From: Gammaproteobacteria bacterium
GTDB taxonomy: Bacteria; Pseudomonadota; Gammaproteobacteria; SZUA-140
Assembly (NCBI GenBank): GCA_015491865.1
Contig: WFVD01000022.1
Span: forward strand, 1-63,862
Direction of reading: 5' to 3'
Length of the DNA stretch: 63,862 nt
Shown: positions 59,453-63,862 of the stretch, piece by piece
Numbering within the stretch: position 1 is the stretch's first letter
Layout: every line of letters starts with the position of its first letter
The notes under the pieces: generated by a model
What the model saw: the letters and a program-made list of their open reading frames with translations, nothing else
Database searches by the model: none
Told to the model about the DNA's origin: nothing
Position numbers and translations under genes: made by a program

Positions 59453-60574
59453 TTACCGCTCCTCTTTTCCCTTTCCCAGATAGACCCCACCTAAAACAAC
59501 AGGCCTGGATGCTCCTGTGACCGCTGGCAGGTTGCCGGGGCGAGCTGCGAGTCTCTCTTTGGCGAGCCATGCAAAGGCGATCGCCTCAACCCAGTCGGGA
59601 GAGATTCCGAGTTCACGGGTCGAGGTGACTTTGTGTCTGGGTAGCTCGGCCTCCAGCTGCTGCATGACTGTTTCGTTGTGCACGCCGCCGCCACAGATAT
59701 ATAGCGCCTCTGCCGCTGGGTGATGTTCTTTGACCGCCTGAGCGATAGTGCTGGCCGTGAGCTGGCAGAGTGTTGCCTGTACCGATTCTGGCGAGAGCTG
59801 CTGCTGGTACGTTTCGAGCTGTCGATCGAGCCATTCGATATTAAAATGCTCACGTCCGGTGCTCTTGGGTGGCAGCTGCATAAAATAGCCATCCTGCAGC
59901 AGCTGGTTTAAGAGGGGCTGTTCAACTTTGCCACTTTTTGCCCATCTACCCTTTTCATCGAAAGGTTGTTTGAGATGGCGCATTGTCCAGCCGTCCATCA
60001 AAATATTACCGGGACCTGTGTCGAAGCCGCTGACAACTGTATCGGCGTTAGCGGGCAGGTGGGTGATGTTAGCGATGCCTCCGATGTTCACAATCACACG
60101 ATCCTCGCTATTGGAGCGGAAGACTGCGTTATGAAATGCCGGGACGAGTGGAGCCCCTTCGCCGCCAGCGGCAAGGTCGCGGCGTCGAAAGTCAGCAACA
60201 GTGGTGATACCGCTGTGCTCGGCAATGAGGTTGGCATCGCCGATCTGTAGTGAACAGCCGCTCTCCGGGTAGTGGCGAATGGTCTGTCCGTGGCTGCCGA
60301 TGGCGCAGACTGCTGTCGCATCAATGCTGGCCTTCTTTAATAGCGTGTTCGCTGCTTCAGCAAACAGCTTACCCATCCGCTGGTCAAGCATGAGCATCAG
60401 GGTGAGTTCGTTGTGGCAACCTTCGCTTAACATCAGCAGTTGCTGGCGCAGCTTTGGTTCGATCGGGTGGCTGTGGGTGGCGATTAATAGTGGCTGTTGT
60501 GCAAAACCAACCAGTGCGGCATCGACCGCATCGATGCTGGTGCCTGACATCAGGCCGATGAAGAGTCCATTCAT
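59453..60574 (-). CDS. anmK: AnmK, anhydro-N-acetylmuramic acid kinase
   Basis: This 373-residue enzyme hydrolyses and phosphorylates anhydroMurNAc from wall recycling. Signatures are FIGLMSGTSIDAVDAAL (phosphate loop), AIGSHGQTIRHYP, TTVADFRRRDLAAGGEGAPLVP, FDTGPGNILMDGW and LYICGGGVHNETVMQQL. The length matches the family. It is transcribed on the minus strand behind the M23 peptidase gene, the same neighbours as in Pseudomonas. Confidence 0.97.
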   Translation of the reverse strand: MNGLFIGLMSGTSIDAVDAALVGFAQQPLLIATHSHPIEPKLRQQLLMLSEGCHNELTLMLMLDQRMGKLFAEAANTLLKKASIDATAVCAIGSHGQTIRHYPESGCSLQIGDANLIAEHSGITTVADFRRRDLAAGGEGAPLVPAFHNAVFRSNSEDRVIVNIGGIANITHLPANADTVVSGFDTGPGNILMDGWTMRHLKQPFDEKGRWAKSGKVEQPLLNQLLQDGYFMQLPPKSTGREHFNIEWLDRQLETYQQQLSPESVQATLCQLTASTIAQAVKEHHPAAEALYICGGGVHNETVMQQLEAELPRHKVTSTRELGISPDWVEAIAFAWLAKERLAARPGNLPAVTGASRPVVLGGVYLGKGKEER

Positions 60575-60855
60575 GGTTTTAGCGCCTTGTGAATACTAAT
60601 AAACACCGTCGCGACGGCAGCCTCTGTTCCGCAGGGCCAGGTGTATCGAGTGTGGTGCGCTTGTTTTACATGCACGAGATGCCGCATCGGCCTGCAGAAA
60701 AAGGGCCTCTTCCCTTCGGGGTGCACCCCGGAACAGGTGATGGGGCGTTGCTCGTCGTTCACCTGGAATCACCAAGCTTCTCTCCTCGCGCTTTGCCTGG
60801 CCCGTTATGGGACGGCAATGCGGCGCTGTTGTTAGTGTTAACAGGCCCAGTGCTG
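60575..60855 (-). other. Gap between M23 peptidase and anmK
   Basis: There is no gene here. A perfect 14-bp palindrome (CGGGGTGCACCCCG, 60717-60730) is the only notable element, possibly an attenuating hairpin between the two cell-wall genes. Confidence 0.5.
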
Positions 60856-62271
60856 TTAGTTGTTCAGTGCAATGGTGTTACGTGTCAGCGCATTGAGCTG
60901 TGCCAGGAAAGGGCGGCTCTTTTGATTGAAATCGGCGCGGTACTTTTTAGGCAGTGGCCCTGCATCGGGCAGCTTAACGGTGAGCGGGTTTCGCACCGCG
61001 CCATTAAGTCTGAATTCATAATGGAGGTGTGGGCCGGTCGCAAGCCCGGTGCTGCCGACATAACCGATAATCTGCCCCTGTTTAACACGCTTGCCATTTT
61101 TCATGCCGCGAGCGTAGTTATTCATATGGGCGTAGCGAGTGCTGTAACGGCTGCCGTGTTGGATGATGATGGTTTTACCGTAGCCCCCTTTACGTCCAAG
61201 ATGCACAATCTTGCCATCACCTGTAGCACGAATCGGAGTGCCGCGTGGGGCGGCATAATCGACCCCTTTATGGGCACGGATTTTATTGAGTACGGGGTGT
61301 TTTCGTTTCAAATTAAAGCGCGAGCTGATGCGCGAAAACTCGACCGGGGTACGCAGGAATGCCTTGCGCATGCTTTTACCGTCAGGCGAGTAGTAGTCGC
61401 TATTGCCCTGGCTATCAGTGTAGCGAACGGCACGGTAGCTTTTGCCCCGATTATTAAACTCGGCTGCGAGGATCTTTCCATTGCGCAGTTTTTTGCCTTC
61501 GAGAAACAGCTCTTCATAGATGACGGTGAAGCGATCGCCCTGGCGAATGTCGAGAGCGAAGTCGATATCCCAGCCGAAGATCCCCGCCATTTCCATTGTA
61601 AGGTTATCCGATAACCCCGCTTTTTTGGCGGCAAGAAAGAGGGAGCTCTCAATGGTGCCGCTGCTGTGTGCGGTTCGGGTTTCGATGTGATGTTTTTCAG
61701 TGGTGGCACTATAGCGCCCCGCATCATCTGCGCGTCGAGTGATATGCAGCGTTTCTGTCTGGTCAATGTCGTAGCTGAGCGCGGCTAACTGTTTGTCATC
61801 GGTAATGTTGAGACGCAGTTTATCTCCCGGGAAGAGGCGGGTGAGCACTTTAGCCTCTTTGCCTAACGACAGCACCTGGTGAAGCTGCTGGGGGCTAAGG
61901 CCCGCGCGGCTGAAGATCAATGAAAGATTATCGCCATTTTTGACGGTCACCTCTGTCCAGTTGTCTGCAGGGAGTGCGGGGGTTGCCGTGACTTTAGCTG
62001 CCCGATGCTGTTGTGGCAGTGCGAGAGGCTTTGAGATGTGTGTGGCTGGTAGCGCCTGGGGTGTCGTGTCGGTGTTGCTGCTTTCAGTGGGGGGAGTGGT
62101 TGCCGTGCTACGAATCGCCTCGGCATCGTTAGTGATTATCAGTAGTGTGACAGCAAGTGAGAGTACACCACCCGCAAGCATAAATAGATAGTGATGTTTG
62201 CGTCTATTACTGGTCGGCGTTGCAGGCAGTCTTGCCTTATAGTCACGCCCTATTAACGGTGAGTGCTTCAC
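60856..62271 (-). CDS. M23 family peptidoglycan endopeptidase (MepM-like)
   Basis: This 471-residue protein has an N-terminal membrane anchor (about 28-46), a Pro- and Thr-rich linker, an OapA/LysM-like region at about 105-155 (VTVKNGDNLSLIFSRAGLS), a middle domain at about 200-310 and the M23 metallopeptidase domain at about 330-430. The zinc ligands are seen in KIRAHKGVDYAAPRGTPI (His, Asp) and GPHLHYEF (His). It cuts peptide cross-links in the wall and probably also supports cell shape with the bactofilin. The same gene precedes tyrS in Pseudomonas. Confidence 0.95.
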   Translation of the reverse strand: MKHSPLIGRDYKARLPATPTSNRRKHHYLFMLAGGVLSLAVTLLIITNDAEAIRSTATTPPTESSNTDTTPQALPATHISKPLALPQQHRAAKVTATPALPADNWTEVTVKNGDNLSLIFSRAGLSPQQLHQVLSLGKEAKVLTRLFPGDKLRLNITDDKQLAALSYDIDQTETLHITRRADDAGRYSATTEKHHIETRTAHSSGTIESSLFLAAKKAGLSDNLTMEMAGIFGWDIDFALDIRQGDRFTVIYEELFLEGKKLRNGKILAAEFNNRGKSYRAVRYTDSQGNSDYYSPDGKSMRKAFLRTPVEFSRISSRFNLKRKHPVLNKIRAHKGVDYAAPRGTPIRATGDGKIVHLGRKGGYGKTIIIQHGSRYSTRYAHMNNYARGMKNGKRVKQGQIIGYVGSTGLATGPHLHYEFRLNGAVRNPLTVKLPDAGPLPKKYRADFNQKSRPFLAQLNALTRNTIALNN

Positions 62272-62482
62272 AAAATTCCCTTATCCATGTTTTGCGTACC
62301 TTATCGTGACTCTTATCGCAGGTCAATTAAATGGCGCGGCGACAGTTACCCTAAAAATGATACTATCTCGCAGCCTGGTTGCTGGTATCGCCATAGTCAG
62401 GCCAAATTTCTTACGCTGGTTGCTGGTTTATCGTGTAAGAGGCGAGAATTCTTAAATTTTATACTTGATTAAAGGTGTGGAG

Positions 62483-63685
62483 ATGGGTGCGATAAATGAA
62501 GCGCTGGCGTTGATTCGGCGTGGCGCTGAAGAAATTTTGGCGGATGGTGAGCTGGAGGCGCGCCTGAAAGAGGGGCGGCCGCTGAGGATTAAGGCGGGAT
62601 TTGATCCAACCGCGCCTGATCTGCATCTTGGCCATACCGTTTTGATTAATAAGCTGCGTCAATTTCAGGATCTAGGGCATGAAATCCTCTTTCTGATTGG
62701 GGATTTTACCGGCATGATTGGTGACCCAACCGGTAAAAATATGACCCGCAAACCGCTTACCCGGGAAGAGGTGGTAGAAAATGCGCAATCTTATAAGGCG
62801 CAGGTGTTCAAAATCCTCGATCCAGAGAAGACACAGGTGATGTTTAATTCCGAGTGGATGGGGAAGATGAGCGCGGCGGATCTAATACAGCTGGCAGCTA
62901 AACATACTGTGGCACGCATGCTGGAGCGCGATGATTTCAATAAACGTTATAACGGTGGGCAGCCGATCGCGATTCATGAATTCCTCTACCCGCTGGTACA
63001 GGGGTATGATTCGGTAGCGATGAAGGCGGATGTGGAGATTGGTGGCACCGATCAAAAGTTCAATTTGCTGGTTGGGCGTGAGCTGCAGAAACATTATGGT
63101 CAGAAGCCGCAGGTGGTGTTGACCATGCCTATTCTTGAAGGGCTGGATGGAGTGCAGAAGATGTCCAAATCGCTCAATAACTATATCGGCATTAATGAAC
63201 CGCCCAATGAGATGTTCGGTAAAATCATGTCGATCTCGGATGAGTTGATGTGGCGCTATTTCGAGCTGCTGAGCTTTCGCCCAATGGCAGAGATTGCGCG
63301 GCTCAGGCGGCGGGTTGAAGAGGGTGCCAATCCGCGTGATATAAAATTCTTGCTAGGAGAAGAGATCGTCAGTCGCTTTCATAGCAAGGCAGAAGGGGTG
63401 GCCGCACGTGAAGCCTTTGTTGCCCGTTTTCAGAAGGGCGGGTTGCCAGATGAGATTCCGGAGCAGACCATTCATATTGATGGTACGGGTCTGGCGATCG
63501 CTAATATATTGAAAGAAGCGGGGCTGACCAAAAGTACCTCTGAGTCAATCCGCATGATCAAACAGGGGGCGGTCAGGCTCGATGGCGAGCGCGTCGAGGA
63601 TGGAAAGCGAGAGATAGCGCCAGGTTCAGAGCACATCTTCCAGGTAGGTAAACGGCGTATTGCCAGGGTCTCCTTGACGGGATAG
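62483..63685 (+). CDS. tyrS: TyrS, tyrosyl-tRNA synthetase
   Basis: This 400-residue class I synthetase has the HIGH-like motif [10 protein letters not shown], the tyrosine pocket around [20 protein letters not shown] in [14 protein letters not shown] and a C-terminal S4 RNA-binding domain ([20 protein letters not shown]). I chose the ATG at 62483, preceded by AAGGTG; the TTG at 62465 would add six residues. It is the last housekeeping gene before the expected rRNA operon. No T-box or other leader control is visible. Confidence 0.97.
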   Translation: MGAINEALALIRRGAEEILADGELEARLKEGRPLRIKAGFDPTAPDLHLGHTVLINKLRQFQDLGHEILFLIGDFTGMIGDPTGKNMTRKPLTREEVVENAQSYKAQVFKILDPEKTQVMFNSEWMGKMSAADLIQLAAKHTVARMLERDDFNKRYNGGQPIAIHEFLYPLVQGYDSVAMKADVEIGGTDQKFNLLVGRELQKHYGQKPQVVLTMPILEGLDGVQKMSKSLNNYIGINEPPNEMFGKIMSISDELMWRYFELLSFRPMAEIARLRRRVEEGANPRDIKFLLGEEIVSRFHSKAEGVAAREAFVARFQKGGLPDEIPEQTIHIDGTGLAIANILKEAGLTKSTSESIRMIKQGAVRLDGERVEDGKREIAPGSEHIFQVGKRRIARVSLTG

Positions 63686-63726
63686 TGGAGGCCAGAAAAC
63701 TATTTCATCAATATTCCAGAAACTGC

Positions 63727-63754
63727 TTGCGGCGTGGTTGTTGATGGGTATAAT
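63727..63754 (+). promoter_or_regulatory. Candidate sigma-70 promoter downstream of tyrS
   Basis: TTGCGG (63727-63732), a 16-base spacer and a perfect TATAAT (63749-63754) are followed by a GC-rich start region (TCGCGGCTCT). In related genomes an rRNA operon follows tyrS, so this is a possible rrn promoter. Confidence 0.5.
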
Positions 63755-63852
63755 TCGCGGCTCTGGTTTGGCGGGTGCTTTGTAAGGGGTGTCTGTTTCT
63801 TCGCATTTTCGTGGGGTGCTGCGTAAGTGCATGGAGAGCCGGAAAAAAAGGA

Positions 63853-63858
63853 TTGACG
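63853..63858 (+). promoter_or_regulatory. Candidate -35 element at the window edge
   Basis: TTGACG preceded by an A-rich tract lies at the end of the window, the layout of an rRNA P1 or P2 -35 with an upstream element. The -10 would be outside the window. Confidence 0.4.
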
Positions 63859-63862
63859 GGTG

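Noticed and set aside
60589-61614. Long open frame on the plus strand (341 codons) opposite the M23 peptidase gene
   Set aside because: It is antisense to a clear M23 peptidase with zinc ligands, has no ribosome site and no recognisable protein features.
1-63862. Phage, insertion sequence, CRISPR or integrative element
   Set aside because: No transposase, integrase, terminal repeats or direct-repeat array was seen on either strand.

Overview
The window looks like chromosome of a free-living or symbiotic gammaproteobacterium that builds a long electron-transfer chain through its envelope. Support for the lineage comes from a complete System I ccmABCDEFGHI operon, the argC - bactofilin - erpA - anmK - M23 peptidase - tyrS block that in Pseudomonas runs into an rRNA operon, and a yjfIJKLMC-type operon. 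Coding is dense on both strands. I see no tRNA or rRNA gene, CRISPR array, phage or insertion sequence. Every functional statement rests on motifs read by eye and on family knowledge; no database search was run.

Left arm (1-4170): three separately transcribed outer-membrane porin genes, with intrinsic terminators behind the first and third and a third terminator behind a short duplicated porin tail near 2700.

4300-19780 is the centrepiece, a one-direction gene array that reads as a self-contained extracellular electron-transfer module. It holds a tetraheme cytochrome, a parvulin-type PPIase, an outer-membrane beta-barrel of about 600 residues, three triheme c7-type cytochromes, a protein with an apparent type 1 copper site, two NHL-propeller lipoproteins, an eleven-heme cytochrome, and its own maturation tools: System II ResB/CcsB and CcsA, a TPR membrane protein and a DsbA-like oxidase with a CQTC active site. 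The five multiheme proteins carry 24 CXXCH motifs. From memory it resembles the undecaheme (uet) cluster discussed for the biocathode bacterium Ca. Tenderia electrophaga; I could not check this.

19830-31290 is on the minus strand. It holds a periplasmic binding protein overlapping a CHASE-PAS-GGDEF-EAL enzyme, a small unknown protein, and a moxR - DUF58 - DUF4381 - batA - batB/TPR - batD operon.

31810-42680 holds the System I ccm operon, followed by a TlpA-like lipoprotein, a monoheme cytochrome and two seven-bladed Reg_prop-type propellers that are probably co-transcribed. At 42906 a GGDEF-EAL protein has a CXXCH heme site in its periplasmic sensor domain, then comes bioA.

46840-52200 is an envelope-stress-like operon: DUF2170/YjfI with a basic N-terminal extension, PspA-family YjfJ, a K+ channel with RCK domain, DUF2491, DUF350, DUF1190 lipoprotein and a glutathionylspermidine-synthase-like ATP-grasp. 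Its promoter carries two identical 10-bp palindromes.

52220-56590 holds a second cytochrome/NHL lipoprotein pair on the minus strand. Divergent from it is a chain of six class I-like cytochrome c domains broken by a frameshift after the third.

56690-63690 is the conserved housekeeping block. The window stops on promoter-like sequence (TTGACG) where an rRNA operon would be expected. Together the genes suggest a bacterium that moves electrons across the outer membrane through stacked hemes and copper, matures these cytochromes by two independent systems, and may tie redox state to c-di-GMP.
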